64,000 nt of DNA, from the NCBI RefSeq assembly GCF_004016515.1, contig NZ_SACT01000001.1:806001-870000 (forward strand). Direction: 5' to 3'. The stretch is from Rubrivivax albus (GTDB taxonomy: Bacteria > Pseudomonadota > Gammaproteobacteria > Burkholderiales > Burkholderiaceae_C). The position numbers and the translations under genes are program-made. The notes below the pieces were generated by a model that worked only from the letters and a program-made list of their open reading frames with translations, did no database searches and was not told the origin of the DNA. Position 1 is the stretch's first letter. Every line of letters begins with the position of its first letter. Positions 9,083 through 17,667 of the stretch are shown one piece after another.

Positions 9083-9667
9083 TCAGCGTGCCGTGCGACG
9101 GCGCAGCGCACCGGCCAGGCCCAGGCCCAGCAGCGCCAGCGCCGCGCTGGCCGGTTCCGGCACGGTCTGGTCCTGCGGCTGCCACAGCAGCACGCGCACG
9201 TGGTCGCCGGGGTCGCTGGCGCGCCAGTCCAGGGTCAGCGCTGTGCCGCCGAAAGCCCAGTTCACGGTGTCGGCGCCTTCCAGCCCCATCAGGCGGTGCG
9301 CCGCGTAGTCGTTCCACTGCCCGTCGCCGTCGATGTCCACCGACCATTCGGCCTGCGTGGCCGCAAGCTCGGCCGAGGTGGTGTACACGGCGACGATGGG
9401 CGCGCCGAAGTTCACCGTGGCGCGCAGGCGGCTGGCGTTCAGCGGGTCGAAGAAGAGGTACCAGGACTGCAGGCCGTCGCGGGCCTGCTCCTGCACCGTC
9501 CACAGCACGCCGTCGGCGTCCAGCAGGCCGGCGTTGACGGCCGCCGTGCCGGTGTAGGCCTGCAGCGAGAAGTTCGCGGGCAGCGAGACGGCGACCGGTG
9601 CCGCATCGGCGACGTTGACCAGAGCGGTCAGGGCCGCCAGGCCCAGACCTGTGACGAGTTGTTTCAT
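9083..9667 (-). CDS. PEP-CTERM sorting-signal exported protein
   Basis: 194 residues. It has an N-terminal signal peptide (MKQLVTGLGLAALTALVNVADA) and a C-terminal sorting tail: VPEP at about 168, a short hydrophobic helix and RRR at the end. This is the PEP-CTERM signal processed by exosortase during export to the cell surface. The middle part is beta-rich, with a D-I-D-G-D-G-Q-W-N-D stretch that could bind calcium (inference). No exosortase gene lies in this window, so processing depends on one elsewhere. Function unknown. Confidence 0.85.
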   Translation of the reverse strand: MKQLVTGLGLAALTALVNVADAAPVAVSLPANFSLQAYTGTAAVNAGLLDADGVLWTVQEQARDGLQSWYLFFDPLNASRLRATVNFGAPIVAVYTTSAELAATQAEWSVDIDGDGQWNDYAAHRLMGLEGADTVNWAFGGTALTLDWRASDPGDHVRVLLWQPQDQTVPEPASAALALLGLGLAGALRRRTAR

Positions 9668-9756
9668 GGGCGCGATGCTGCCGGGGCGCGACCCGCGCCG
9701 CGGTGACCGTTCTCACGAACCGCCCGCCACCCCCCGCTGCCCGGGGAGTGCGTTGT

Positions 9757-10686
9757 TCACGCGCCGGCCAGCGCCCGGATCTGCGCCATCGCGCGCGGCA
9801 CGGCATCGGCGGCGTCGCAGGCCACGATGTGTCGATCGGGCATCGAGCGCAACCAGGTCAGCTGGCGCTTGGCCAGCTGACGGGTTGCGGCGATTCCGGT
9901 GTCGCGCAGGGGTGCCAGGTCGCCGGCCTCGAGCGCCGCCCACGCCTGCCGGTAGCCGACGCAGCGCATCGATGGCAGCGCCGGGTGCAGGTCACCGCGG
10001 GCACGCAGCGCGCGCACCTCGTCGACGAAGCCGGCCGCCAGCATGGTGTCGAAGCGCTCGGCGATGCGTGCGTGCAGCCACGCACGCGAACCGGGCTCCA
10101 GCGCCACCAGGGGCCAGTCGGCATGGGCGGCTGATGCCACCGCCTGCGAGCGCAGGTGCCAGTCGGACAGGGGCCGACCCGACACCTGCCAGACCTCGAG
10201 AGCCCGCTGGATGCGCTGGCTGTCGTTGGGCGCCAGCCGGGCGGCGGTGGTCGGGTCTACCCGCGCGAGTTCCGCGTGCAGGGCCGGCCAGCCTTCACTG
10301 ACCGCACGTGCGTCGAGGGCGGCGCGCACGGCCGGGTCGGCCGAAGGCATGGCGTCGATGCCGTCGCGCAGCGCCTTCACGTAGAGCAGGGTGCCACCCA
10401 CCAGCAGCGGCAGCCGGCCGCGGGCGCGGATCTCCGCGGCCAGCCGCATGGCGTCGGCGGCAAACTGCGCGGCGGAATACGGCTCCAGCGGGTCGCGGAT
10501 GTCGATCAGGTGGTGCGGCACGGCGGCGCGTTCGGCTGGCGTGGGCTTGGCGGTACCGATGTCCATGCCGCGGTAGACCAGGGCCGAGTCGACGCTGATC
10601 ACCTCCAAGGGCAACTGCGCGGCGAGGGCCAGCGCCACCGCGGTCTTGCCGCTGGCGGTGGGCCCGGCGAGCACGATGCCCTTCAT
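9757..10686 (-). CDS. miaA: tRNA dimethylallyltransferase
   Basis: 309 residues. Adds a dimethylallyl group to N6 of A37 in tRNAs that read codons starting with U, the first step of ms2i6A synthesis. The P-loop GPTASGKT is at residues 8-15, followed by [15 protein letters not shown], the [16 protein letters not shown] block of the family. [12 protein letters not shown] and the C-terminal [12 protein letters not shown] also match. The ATG at 10686 directly precedes the P-loop, and a longer frame upstream overlaps the MFS gene. It lies four bases after the MFS stop in a three-gene operon. Confidence 0.95.
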   Translation of the reverse strand: MKGIVLAGPTASGKTAVALALAAQLPLEVISVDSALVYRGMDIGTAKPTPAERAAVPHHLIDIRDPLEPYSAAQFAADAMRLAAEIRARGRLPLLVGGTLLYVKALRDGIDAMPSADPAVRAALDARAVSEGWPALHAELARVDPTTAARLAPNDSQRIQRALEVWQVSGRPLSDWHLRSQAVASAAHADWPLVALEPGSRAWLHARIAERFDTMLAAGFVDEVRALRARGDLHPALPSMRCVGYRQAWAALEAGDLAPLRDTGIAATRQLAKRQLTWLRSMPDRHIVACDAADAVPRAMAQIRALAGA

Positions 10687-10690
10687 CGCC

Positions 10691-11911
10691 TCAGCCGCCG
10701 TGCCGGCGCACCAGCGTCCAGGCCACGGCACAGGTAGTGGCCGACCAGAAGCCCAGGCCGAAGGCGAAGGGCAGCACCGTGCCGTCCAGCGCCACGCCCA
10801 GCCAGCGGCCGATGCCGAAAGCCACCAGCGCCATCACGAACCCGGCCAGCGCAGACGCCGCGCCCGCCTTGTGCGGGAACGGCGCCACCGTGCCGGCCTG
10901 GCCGCAGGGCATGTGGAAGCCGTGGCCGAAGCAGTAGATCCACTGCGGCACCAGCAAGGCCCACACGGATTCGACGCCGGCCACGGCCAGCAGCACGATG
11001 CTGGCGCCGGCCACCGCGGTGAAGCCGGCAGCGCGCACCACGCTGCCACCCAGCCCGAAGCGGCGGATCCACGGCCGGCAGGCGAAGGTGCCGGCCATGT
11101 AGCAGGCGCTGACCGAGGCCATCGCCAGACCGTACTGCGCCGGGCTCAGGCCGAGCACGTCGATGAACACGAAGGACGAGCCGGCCAGGTAGGTGAAGAT
11201 GCCGCCATAGGTGCAGGTGACCAGCAGCATCCAGGCGCGGAAGCCCGGATGGCGCGCTACCTCGACCCAGTTGGCCAGCATGGGCCCCGGCGCCGTGGCG
11301 CGCGGGTTCTTCTGCGCCAGCGTCTCCGGCACGCGCCAGGCGACCAAGGCGAAGGCGGCGGCGCCGTAGGCCGCCACCACGCCGAGCGCGGCGCGCCAGC
11401 CGCTGGTGGCGGCCACCAGTCCGCCCAGCGCCGGGCCCAGCAGCGCCACGATGCCCAGGCCACTGAGCGCCAGCGCCATCACCTGCGCGCCTTCGATCGG
11501 CGCATAAAGGTCGCGCACCATCGCGCGCGAGCACACCACCGCGCCGGCCATCGTGAAGCCCTGCAGCGCGCGCCAGGCCACCAGCTGCTCGATGCTGCCG
11601 GCCAGCACGCTGCCCAGCGCCGCCAGCGCATAGGCCGCCAGCGTGCCCACCAGCACGGGGCGACGGCCGAAGCGGTCGGCCACCGGGCCCCACAGCAGCT
11701 GGCCGAAGCCGAAGGCCAGGATCAGCGCGGCCATCGTCAGCTGCGCCAGCGCCATCGGCGCGGCCAGGTCCTGCGTCAGCAGCGGCAGCGCGGGCAGGTA
11801 GATGTCGGTGGTGGCCGGCTGCAGGCCCATCAGCAGCGCGAGCACGGCGGCCGCGCCGCCATGGCCCAGCGCCGGGCGGCTGCCGGTGGTGGCCGTGCTC
11901 GGCGCGGTCAC
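10691..11911 (-). CDS. MFS transporter, Bcr/CflA drug-efflux type
   Basis: 406 residues with about twelve hydrophobic helices. The motif [11 protein letters not shown] in the first helix and [15 protein letters not shown] between helices 2 and 3 identify the Bcr/CflA subfamily of proton-driven exporters (bicyclomycin, chloramphenicol and similar). The GTG at 11911 overlaps the stop of the pseudouridine synthase gene (GTGA), which sets the start; the longer open frame upstream lies inside that gene. The actual substrate is not predictable. Confidence 0.88.
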   Translation of the reverse strand: MTAPSTATTGSRPALGHGGAAAVLALLMGLQPATTDIYLPALPLLTQDLAAPMALAQLTMAALILAFGFGQLLWGPVADRFGRRPVLVGTLAAYALAALGSVLAGSIEQLVAWRALQGFTMAGAVVCSRAMVRDLYAPIEGAQVMALALSGLGIVALLGPALGGLVAATSGWRAALGVVAAYGAAAFALVAWRVPETLAQKNPRATAPGPMLANWVEVARHPGFRAWMLLVTCTYGGIFTYLAGSSFVFIDVLGLSPAQYGLAMASVSACYMAGTFACRPWIRRFGLGGSVVRAAGFTAVAGASIVLLAVAGVESVWALLVPQWIYCFGHGFHMPCGQAGTVAPFPHKAGAASALAGFVMALVAFGIGRWLGVALDGTVLPFAFGLGFWSATTCAVAWTLVRRHGG

Positions 11912-12678
11912 GCGAAGCGCTCGTGCGGGCCCAGGTAGCGCCACTGCCCGGGCGGCAGCTGGCCGAGCACGACGCTGCCGATGCGCACGCGCTTGAGCCC
12001 CACCACCTTCAGGCCGACGAGCTCGCACATGCGGCGGATCTGCCGCTTGCGGCCCTCGCGCAGCACGAAGCGCAGCTGGTCGTCGTTGGCCCAGCTCACC
12101 TTGGCCGGGCGCAGCGCGCGGCCGTCGAGCGACAGGCCGTGGCGCAGGCGCTGCAGCTCCTCGTCCGGCAGGCGGCCGGGCCGAAGGTGCTGCACACGCA
12201 CCAGGTACTCCTTCTCGACCTTGCTGTCGTCGCCGATCAGCTGCTTGGCGATGCGCCCGTCCTGCGTCAGGACCAGCAGGCCGGTGGAGTCGATGTCCAG
12301 CCGCCCGGCCGGCGCCAGGCCGCGGAGCTGGCCGGGGTGGAAGCGGCGCGGGCCCTTGTCGCCAGCCCAGCGCGTGGTGGCCTGCACCAGCGACACCGCC
12401 GGCGGGTAGCCGTCCTCGGCCTGGCCACTGACATAGCCCACCGGCTTGTGCAGCAGCACGGTGACGCGCTCGGCCTGTTCCTGCCGCGCGCGCGGGTCGA
12501 CCTCGATGCGCGCATCGGGTGCGGCGCGCTGGCCCAGCACCGCCAGTTCGCCGTTCACGCGCACCCAGCCGGCCTCGATCCAGGCGTCGGCCTCTCGGCG
12601 CGACGCGAGGCCGCGTTCGGTCATCAGCTTGGCGACGCGCACACCGTCGGGCGGCGCGGAGGCATCGGGCATCGGCAT
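11908..12678 (-). CDS. Pseudouridine synthase, RsuA/RluB/RluE/RluF family
   Basis: 256 residues. An N-terminal S4 RNA-binding domain (VRVAKLMTERGLASRREADAWI...) is followed by the catalytic domain. LLHKPVGYVSG starts the catalytic domain, and APAGRLDIDSTGLLVLTQDG contains the catalytic aspartate in GRLD. It isomerises a uridine in ribosomal RNA. Whether it is the RsuA (16S) or an RluB/E/F (23S) enzyme cannot be settled here; the text around GRLD resembles RluF/RsuA. First gene of a GTGA-coupled operon with the MFS gene and miaA. Confidence 0.85.
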   Translation of the reverse strand: MPMPDASAPPDGVRVAKLMTERGLASRREADAWIEAGWVRVNGELAVLGQRAAPDARIEVDPRARQEQAERVTVLLHKPVGYVSGQAEDGYPPAVSLVQATTRWAGDKGPRRFHPGQLRGLAPAGRLDIDSTGLLVLTQDGRIAKQLIGDDSKVEKEYLVRVQHLRPGRLPDEELQRLRHGLSLDGRALRPAKVSWANDDQLRFVLREGRKRQIRRMCELVGLKVVGLKRVRIGSVVLGQLPPGQWRYLGPHERFA

Positions 12679-12727
12679 GGTCCGGATTGGACCATGGCGG
12701 CGCGCCAGCGGCCTGGCTGGGCCGGCC

Positions 12728-13591
12728 TCACTCCGCGGCGCGCAGCCCGAACAGGTCCGCCAGCGCCTGCCGGTACAGCGGCTGGCCCACCGCGTTCGTA
12801 CTGTGGTGCGAGCCGCCCTCGACGAGCACGAAGCGCTTGGGGTGCGGTGCGCGCTCGTACAGCGCCTGGCCCAGGGCGGGCGGGATCAGCCGGTCCTCGC
12901 TGCCGTGCACCACGAGCACGGGGGCCTTGACGCGGGCGATGCGTTCGGCGGCCTCGAAGCGCTGCGTGATCAGCGGCCCCACCGGCAACCAGCCCCACTT
13001 GAAGTGGCGCACGACGTCGGGAATGGAGGTGAAGCTGCCTTCGACGATCAGGCCCCGCACGTCGTCGCGCCGGCTGGCCAGGTCGACCGCGATGGCACCG
13101 CCCAGCGAATGGCCGAAGACATAGCGCGGTCGGTCCGGGTGCTCGCGGGCCAGCCAGTCCCAGGCGGCCTGGGCATCCTCGTAGGCCATGTCCTCCGACG
13201 GCAGCACGGCGCTGCTCTGGCCGAAGCCGCGGTAGTCCACGCCCAGCACCGCGAAGCCCAGGGCCTGCAGCCGCCGCATGCGGTGTGCGCTGCCGCGCAC
13301 GTCGTAGCGCGCGCCGTGCAGGTACAGCAGCACCGGCGCGTCGGCGCGGCCCTGCGGTGCCCACAACGCATGCAGGCGCACGGTGTCGCCGGATTCCGCC
13401 GACACGAATTCGATCCAGCGGTCCTGCATGCCCTCGGCGGCGGCGCTGCCGCCCCACCAGGTGCGCGCACCCGGCTGGAAGATCCACTCGCGCTGGCGCT
13501 CGTCCAGCGTGGCGCAGCCTGCCAGCAGCAACAGGCCGGCGGCCAGCGCGAACCACCAGCGCAGACGGCGATGTGGGCGTGTGTCCGTCAT
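12728..13591 (-). CDS. Alpha/beta hydrolase, lipoprotein
   Basis: 287 residues. The N-terminus is basic, then hydrophobic, ending in LLLAGC at about residue 25, a lipobox, so the mature protein is probably lipid-anchored. The hydrolase fold shows LYLHGARYD (oxyanion HG), the nucleophile elbow GHSLGG, VVHGSEDRLIP carrying the acid and a C-terminal GGSHHS histidine. This matches BAAT/dienelactone-hydrolase-like serine hydrolases. The start at 13591 is the ATG just before the signal sequence; the frame extends further upstream without support. Substrate unknown. Confidence 0.82.
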   Translation of the reverse strand: MTDTRPHRRLRWWFALAAGLLLLAGCATLDERQREWIFQPGARTWWGGSAAAEGMQDRWIEFVSAESGDTVRLHALWAPQGRADAPVLLYLHGARYDVRGSAHRMRRLQALGFAVLGVDYRGFGQSSAVLPSEDMAYEDAQAAWDWLAREHPDRPRYVFGHSLGGAIAVDLASRRDDVRGLIVEGSFTSIPDVVRHFKWGWLPVGPLITQRFEAAERIARVKAPVLVVHGSEDRLIPPALGQALYERAPHPKRFVLVEGGSHHSTNAVGQPLYRQALADLFGLRAAE

Positions 13592-13646
13592 GGAGCCGAA
13601 TGGTGGCACGCCAGGGGCGGGCCGTGGGTCCGCTACAGTGATGCCC

Positions 13647-14138
13647 ATGAGATTCACTGTCCTTTGCGGCCTGGCGGCCCTGATGCTGGCCCAGCCGTCA
13701 TGGGCCGACACGGCGGCCATCCAGCGCTGCCGCATCATTCCCGAGGCCGCCGCGCGGCTGGCCTGCTACGACGCCATCGCGCTGCCCGGTGTCGGTTCAC
13801 GTGCCGGCTGGGGCGCGCCGGTGGCGGCACCGACGCCCGAGGCACCCGGTGCCGCCCCCGCGCCCGCGGCCACCGGAGGCGACTTCGGCCTGGAGAACCG
13901 GCAGCGCGAAGGCGTGCCCGACACGCTGTCCAGCCGCATCGTGGGCAAGGTGACCGAGTTCGCCAACGGCACGAGGTTCACCCTGGCCAACGGGCAGGTG
14001 TGGCAGATCGTGGACGACACCCGAGGCGTCTACGAACTCGACAATCCGCCCGTGCGCATCGAACGGGCGCTGCTGGGCAGCTTCCTGATGACGATCGAAG
14101 GCGTCAACCAGCGGCCACGGGTGCGCAGGATCCGCTGA
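13647..14138 (+). CDS. Secreted protein with C..I.....RLACYD motif, unknown function
   Basis: 163 residues from the ATG at 13647 (an in-frame ATG at 13641 is equally possible). A signal peptide ending in WADT is followed by CRIIPEAAARLACYDAI. That motif also occurs at the front of the phospholipase A gene at the window start and in many betaproteobacterial exported proteins. After an Ala/Pro linker comes a beta-rich part (SRIVGKVTEF, FTLANGQVWQIVDD, ALLGSFLMTIEG) that looks like a small barrel domain. No catalytic residues are evident. It is divergent from the hydrolase gene. Confidence 0.7.
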   Translation: MRFTVLCGLAALMLAQPSWADTAAIQRCRIIPEAAARLACYDAIALPGVGSRAGWGAPVAAPTPEAPGAAPAPAATGGDFGLENRQREGVPDTLSSRIVGKVTEFANGTRFTLANGQVWQIVDDTRGVYELDNPPVRIERALLGSFLMTIEGVNQRPRVRRIR

Positions 14139-14148
14139 CCGGCGGGTG

Positions 14149-14505
14149 TCAGCAGGGCTGCCGGCTGGCGTCCGGCATCGCCGCGAGCGGCCGCCAGCCC
14201 AGGGCTTCCGCCCGAGCCTGGTGCTCGGCCGGGATATCGACGATGGCCAGGCGGCCGTCGGGCGCGCCGCACACCGCCGGCCGCATCCGGCCGTCGTGGC
14301 CACAGGCGACCTGGGTCACCGGCACGCCGGCCTCGCGCAGGGCCGCGGCCAGAGCCTCGGGCGTGGGGCCGCCAGGCTGGCACTGCAGCGTGCCCAGCGG
14401 CCGCGCCATCGGCAGCAGCGGGGCCGGTGTCGCCGATGGGGCCGTGGCGGCACAGCCCGGCAGCACGCTCAGGGTCAGGAGGGCGGACATCAGGGCTGGG
14501 CGCAT
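14149..14505 (-). CDS. Small putative lipoprotein, unknown function
   Basis: 118 residues from the ATG at 14505. A hydrophobic stretch ending in LSVLPGC gives a plausible lipobox with proline in place of the usual small residue at -2. The mature part is short, with two cysteines (QVACGHDGRMRPAVCG) and a cysteine as the last residue, so disulfides are possible. The fold is unknown. An ATG at 14535 would add ten residues before the signal and is less likely. It converges on the upstream gene with a 10-base gap. Confidence 0.6.
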   Translation of the reverse strand: MRPALMSALLTLSVLPGCAATAPSATPAPLLPMARPLGTLQCQPGGPTPEALAAALREAGVPVTQVACGHDGRMRPAVCGAPDGRLAIVDIPAEHQARAEALGWRPLAAMPDASRQPC

Positions 14506-14598
14506 GGTGAGGTGACGCGGGAACTCGTTCGCCATCGTAGCGGCAACGGCGGCAGCCGCCCGACGTGCGACGTCGCCCAGGCTGGTCCTGGCCGCTGT

Positions 14599-15648
14599 TC
14601 AGCCTGCCAGCAGGCGCACCAGGCGCTGTGCGGCATCGCGTGCCTGGGTGGCGGAGACGTCGAGGTGGGTCACGGCGCGCACCAGCCGCGGGCCGAAGGC
14701 GTTGAGCAGCACGCCGTCGGCACGCGCGCGTGCCACCACGGCCGAGGCATCGGGCGCGCCGTCGGCCAGGTGGAAGACCACGATGTTGCTCTGCACCGAG
14801 GCGAGTTCCAGGCGCACGGCGGGGCAGGGCGCGAGGATCTCGGCGAAGGCGCGGGCGTTGGCATGGTCCTCGACCAGCCGCGCTCGGTGGTGGTCCAGCC
14901 CGTGCAGGGCGGCGGCGGCGAACAGGCCGTTCTGCCGCATCGCGCCGCCGAGCATGCGCCGATGGCGGTCAGCGGCCTGGATCAGCGCCCGTGAGCCCGC
15001 CAGCAGCGATCCGCCGGGCGCACCCAGGCCCTTGCTGAAGGCCACGGCGACGAGGTCGAACGGCGCGGCCAGTTCGGCCTCGGCCACCCCGCCGGCGATG
15101 GCGGCGTTCCACAGCCGGGCGCCGTCGAGGAAGCAGCCCAGCCCGCGCTCGCGGGCGCGCGCGCACAGCGCCACCACCTGCGCCTGCGGCAGCACGATGC
15201 CGCCGGCGCGGTTGTGCGTGTTCTCGATCTGCAGCAGCGTGGTCGGCGGGAACACCGGCAGCCCGGTGGGCTTGATCGCGGCCTCGAGTTCGTCCAGCGA
15301 GAACAGGCCGCGCTGTCCGACTTCCACCATCTGCACGCCGGCGTTGGCGGCGGCACCACCCGTCTCGTGCCAGGCGGCATGGCTTTCGCGCGGGGTGATC
15401 ACCTCGTCGCCGGGGCGCGTCATCACACGCAGCGCCACCTGGTTGGCCATGGTGCCGGTGGGCAGCCACAGCGCGGCCTCCTTGCCCAGCAGTTCGGCAC
15501 AGCGGGCCTGCAGCCTCGCGGTGGTGGGGTCCTCGCCGTACTGGTCGTCGCCGACCTCGGCCGCGGCGATGGCCGCACGCATGGCGGCCGTGGGGCGGGT
15601 GACGGTGTCGGAACGCAGGTCGATCGGTGGGGTGGCGGGCGTGCTCAT
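14599..15648 (-). CDS. ltaE: Low-specificity L-threonine aldolase
   Basis: 349 residues. A PLP enzyme that splits L-threonine or allo-threonine into glycine and acetaldehyde. The start IDLRSDTVTRPT is the family opening, and GDDQYGEDPT, LPTGTMANQ and LDGARLWNAA follow. The PLP lysine is in VAFSKGLGAPGGS. The ATG at 15648 is used because the open frame upstream consists of the intergenic repeat at 15649-15769, which is not protein-like. Confidence 0.92.
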   Translation of the reverse strand: MSTPATPPIDLRSDTVTRPTAAMRAAIAAAEVGDDQYGEDPTTARLQARCAELLGKEAALWLPTGTMANQVALRVMTRPGDEVITPRESHAAWHETGGAAANAGVQMVEVGQRGLFSLDELEAAIKPTGLPVFPPTTLLQIENTHNRAGGIVLPQAQVVALCARARERGLGCFLDGARLWNAAIAGGVAEAELAAPFDLVAVAFSKGLGAPGGSLLAGSRALIQAADRHRRMLGGAMRQNGLFAAAALHGLDHHRARLVEDHANARAFAEILAPCPAVRLELASVQSNIVVFHLADGAPDASAVVARARADGVLLNAFGPRLVRAVTHLDVSATQARDAAQRLVRLLAG

Positions 15649-15769
15649 CGGGGTACCTTCGGGCTTCGCCCTCCGGAATTCGCCCCTGAGGCGGCCCGGC
15701 GGGCTCATTGGACTACCCTCCGTGCTCCGCACTTCGGGATGAGCCCTGGGGGCGGCCCGGCGGGCTCAT
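15649..15769. repeat. Tandem intergenic repeat, about 61-base unit, two imperfect copies
   Basis: GGCGGCCCGGCGGGCTCAT occurs at 15690-15708 and again at 15751-15769, a 61-base period. On the minus strand each unit begins ATGAGCCCGCCGGGCCGCC and ends with a purine-rich string and GGTA..CC just before the next ATGAGC. The last unit thus runs directly into the ribosome site and ATGAGC start of the threonine aldolase gene. A related core, CGCCGGGCCGCCCC, is seen at 27848-27861. It looks like a dispersed repeat family rather than a gene. Confidence 0.6.
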
Positions 15770-15782
15770 GCCCGCGATGGTG

Positions 15783-16595
15783 TCACACCCCGTGCCGTGC
15801 CGCGTCGGCGATCAGCCGGTGCAGCTGCGCCAGGCCGTCGGTCAGTGCCGCCGGGCCGGGCTGCAGGATGTCGCAGGACTTGATCTCGTGCAGCCGGCCG
15901 TTCTGCACGGCCGGCACGGCCTGCCATCCCGGGCGAGCCGCCACCTGCTCGGGGCGGAACTTCTTGCCGCACCAGGAGCCGATGATCAGGTCGGGCGCGC
16001 GCGACACCGGTTCCAACGCATCGGCGATGACGCGGTCGCGCCCCATCGGCATGCGGCCGAGTTCGGCGAACACATCCTCGCCGCCGGCCAGCGCGATCAG
16101 TTCCGACACCCAGCGGATCGCGCTGATCATCGGTTCGTCCCACTCCTCGAAGTAGACGCGCGGGCGGCGGTTCCAGGCGGCCACGTCGGCGGCGATGCGC
16201 GCATGCGCGGCACGGCAGTCGGCGATCCAGCGCTCGCCTGCCCCGCGCGCGTCCACCAGCACGGCCAGCGTATGCAGCGTCGAGAAGATCTCCTCGACAC
16301 TGCGCTGGTTGGTGATCCACACGTTCAGCCCGGCGCGCACCAACTGGTCGGCCAGGGCTGCCTGCATGTCGGAGAAGCCGATCACGAGATCGGGCTCGAG
16401 CGCGACGATGCGGTCGATCTTGCCGCTCAGGAAGGCGGAGACGCGGGGCTTCTCCTGCCGGGCCCGGCGGGGGCGCACCGTGTACCCGGAGATGCCGACG
16501 ATGCGCTCTTCACGACCGAGCAGGTAGAGCCACTCGGTCGTCTCTTCGGTGAGGCAGACGATGCGGCGCGGCCCGGCTGCCGCGGGCACCGTCAT
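15783..16595 (-). CDS. Periplasmic-binding-type protein resembling cobalamin-binding BtuF, without signal peptide
   Basis: 270 residues. RRIVCLTEETTEWLYLLGREERIVGISGYTV at the N-terminus and PDLVIGFSD in the middle are the opening and hinge of the Fe3+/B12-type binding fold (two lobes joined by a long helix). The family normally feeds cobalamin or siderophores to an ABC permease, but no secretion signal is visible here and no permease is adjacent. It may act in the cytoplasm or start further upstream. The gene begins four bases after the H-NS-like gene ends and is co-directional with it. Confidence 0.7.
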   Translation of the reverse strand: MTVPAAAGPRRIVCLTEETTEWLYLLGREERIVGISGYTVRPRRARQEKPRVSAFLSGKIDRIVALEPDLVIGFSDMQAALADQLVRAGLNVWITNQRSVEEIFSTLHTLAVLVDARGAGERWIADCRAAHARIAADVAAWNRRPRVYFEEWDEPMISAIRWVSELIALAGGEDVFAELGRMPMGRDRVIADALEPVSRAPDLIIGSWCGKKFRPEQVAARPGWQAVPAVQNGRLHEIKSCDILQPGPAALTDGLAQLHRLIADAARHGV

Positions 16596-16599
16596 CGCT

Positions 16600-16935
16600 T
16601 CACTTGACGGCGAAGTCCGACAGCTGCTTGCCGGCGGCCAGCGCTTCGCGCAGCCAGGCCGGGCGCGGGCCGCGGCCGCCCCAGGTGTTGCCGGCCTCGT
16701 CGCGGTACTTGGCTGCCGTGGTCTTGCCTGCCTTGCGGCCGGCGCGCTTCTTGCCGGGCTTGGCCACCTTGGGTGCGCGCGCCGTCAGACCGAGGTCGGC
16801 TGCGGTCAGGCCATAGGCCTTGATGGCTTCCTTGATGCGCGTGACCACACCGTCGATTTCCTTGCGCTTGATCTCCTCGGCTTCGCGCTGGAGGTTGTCG
16901 ATCTGCTTCATCAATTGGCTGTAGGTCTTGCTCAT
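16600..16935 (-). CDS. H-NS-family nucleoid protein
   Basis: 111 residues. The N-terminal half is a coiled-coil oligomerisation region (YSQLMKQIDNLQREAEEIKRKE). A Lys/Ala/Pro linker follows, and the C-terminal DNA-binding part YRDEAGNTWGGRGPRPAWL contains the GRGPRP hook that enters the minor groove of AT-rich DNA. This is the MvaT/BpH3-like size and layout of betaproteobacterial H-NS proteins. It is divergent from the queuosine-precursor transporter gene across an AT-richer spacer, the sort of DNA such proteins bind. Confidence 0.92.
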   Translation of the reverse strand: MSKTYSQLMKQIDNLQREAEEIKRKEIDGVVTRIKEAIKAYGLTAADLGLTARAPKVAKPGKKRAGRKAGKTTAAKYRDEAGNTWGGRGPRPAWLREALAAGKQLSDFAVK

Positions 16936-17027
16936 GTGGATTCAGGGTGATGTTGGGGAGATCCTCCCGCGCGGCTCTCTGATTCGTGGCCTTTGCGCGG
17001 TCGGGACGTTATCACGATTCGCACGTC

Positions 17028-17033
17028 TATAAT
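17028..17033 (+). promoter_or_regulatory. TATAAT, candidate -10 box of the transporter gene
   Basis: An exact TATAAT lies 29 bases before the ATG at 17062. The -35 position (about 17005-17010, GACGTT) matches poorly. The spacer between the H-NS-like gene and this one is the most AT-rich stretch nearby. No riboswitch-like fold was recognised in the short leader. Confidence 0.4.
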
Positions 17034-17061
17034 CCGCGACCGAACAATTCGAGTTGTTTAA

Positions 17062-17619
17062 ATGAATCATCCTGAAAACTCACCGACTATTGTTTCGCGC
17101 CAATTCATCGTGCCGGCGCTGGCAATGGCGATGGTGGTCGTGCTCTCCAATTTTGCGGTCCAATTTCCCATCAATGATTGGCTCACCTGGGGCGCGTTCA
17201 CCTACCCGGTGGTGTTTCTGGTCACCGACCTGACCAATCGTGCGCTGGGCCCTTCGGCAGCGCGCAAGGTGGCATGGGCCGGGTTTGCCGTGGCTGTCGT
17301 GGTGTCACTGGCGGTGGCACCGTGGCGCATCGCGTTGGCGTCCGGGTGCGCCTTCATCGTGGCGCAATGGCTGGACATTTCCGCGTTCAACCGGCTGCGT
17401 CAGGCCACATGGTGGCAGGCGCCTCTGATCGGTTCGGTGCTGGCATCGGTGATCGACACGGCCATCTTCTTCTTCCTGGCCTTCTATGGCAGCGACATGG
17501 ACTGGCTGATGCTGGCCACCGGCGACATCGCGGTGAAATGGGCCATGGCGGTGGTGCTGCTGCTGCCGTATCGCGCGTTGTTGCCGCATCTGTCCGTCTG
17601 GCGCGCTTCGGCGGTCTGA
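17062..17619 (+). CDS. Queuosine-precursor transporter, VUT (YhhQ) family
   Basis: 185 residues with about six hydrophobic helices. The NFAVQFPINDWLTWGAFTYP and FLVTDLTNRALGP motifs and a later VIDTAIFFFLAFYG match the VUT/YhhQ family, which imports preQ0/preQ1 for queuosine in tRNA. Codon choice in the first fifty codons is clearly less GC-rich than in neighbouring genes. No Shine-Dalgarno sequence is obvious before the ATG. QueG, a later queuosine enzyme, is encoded 10 kb away in the same window. Confidence 0.85.
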   Translation: MNHPENSPTIVSRQFIVPALAMAMVVVLSNFAVQFPINDWLTWGAFTYPVVFLVTDLTNRALGPSAARKVAWAGFAVAVVVSLAVAPWRIALASGCAFIVAQWLDISAFNRLRQATWWQAPLIGSVLASVIDTAIFFFLAFYGSDMDWLMLATGDIAVKWAMAVVLLLPYRALLPHLSVWRASAV

Positions 17620-17667
17620 CACGCGATCGACGGGTCCTGCAGCACATGCGCTGACGGCGACGTCACG

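Noticed and set aside
16936..17061. preQ1 riboswitch before the queuosine-precursor transporter gene
   Set aside because: The leader after the TATAAT is only about 22 bases and I see no preQ1 aptamer pattern.
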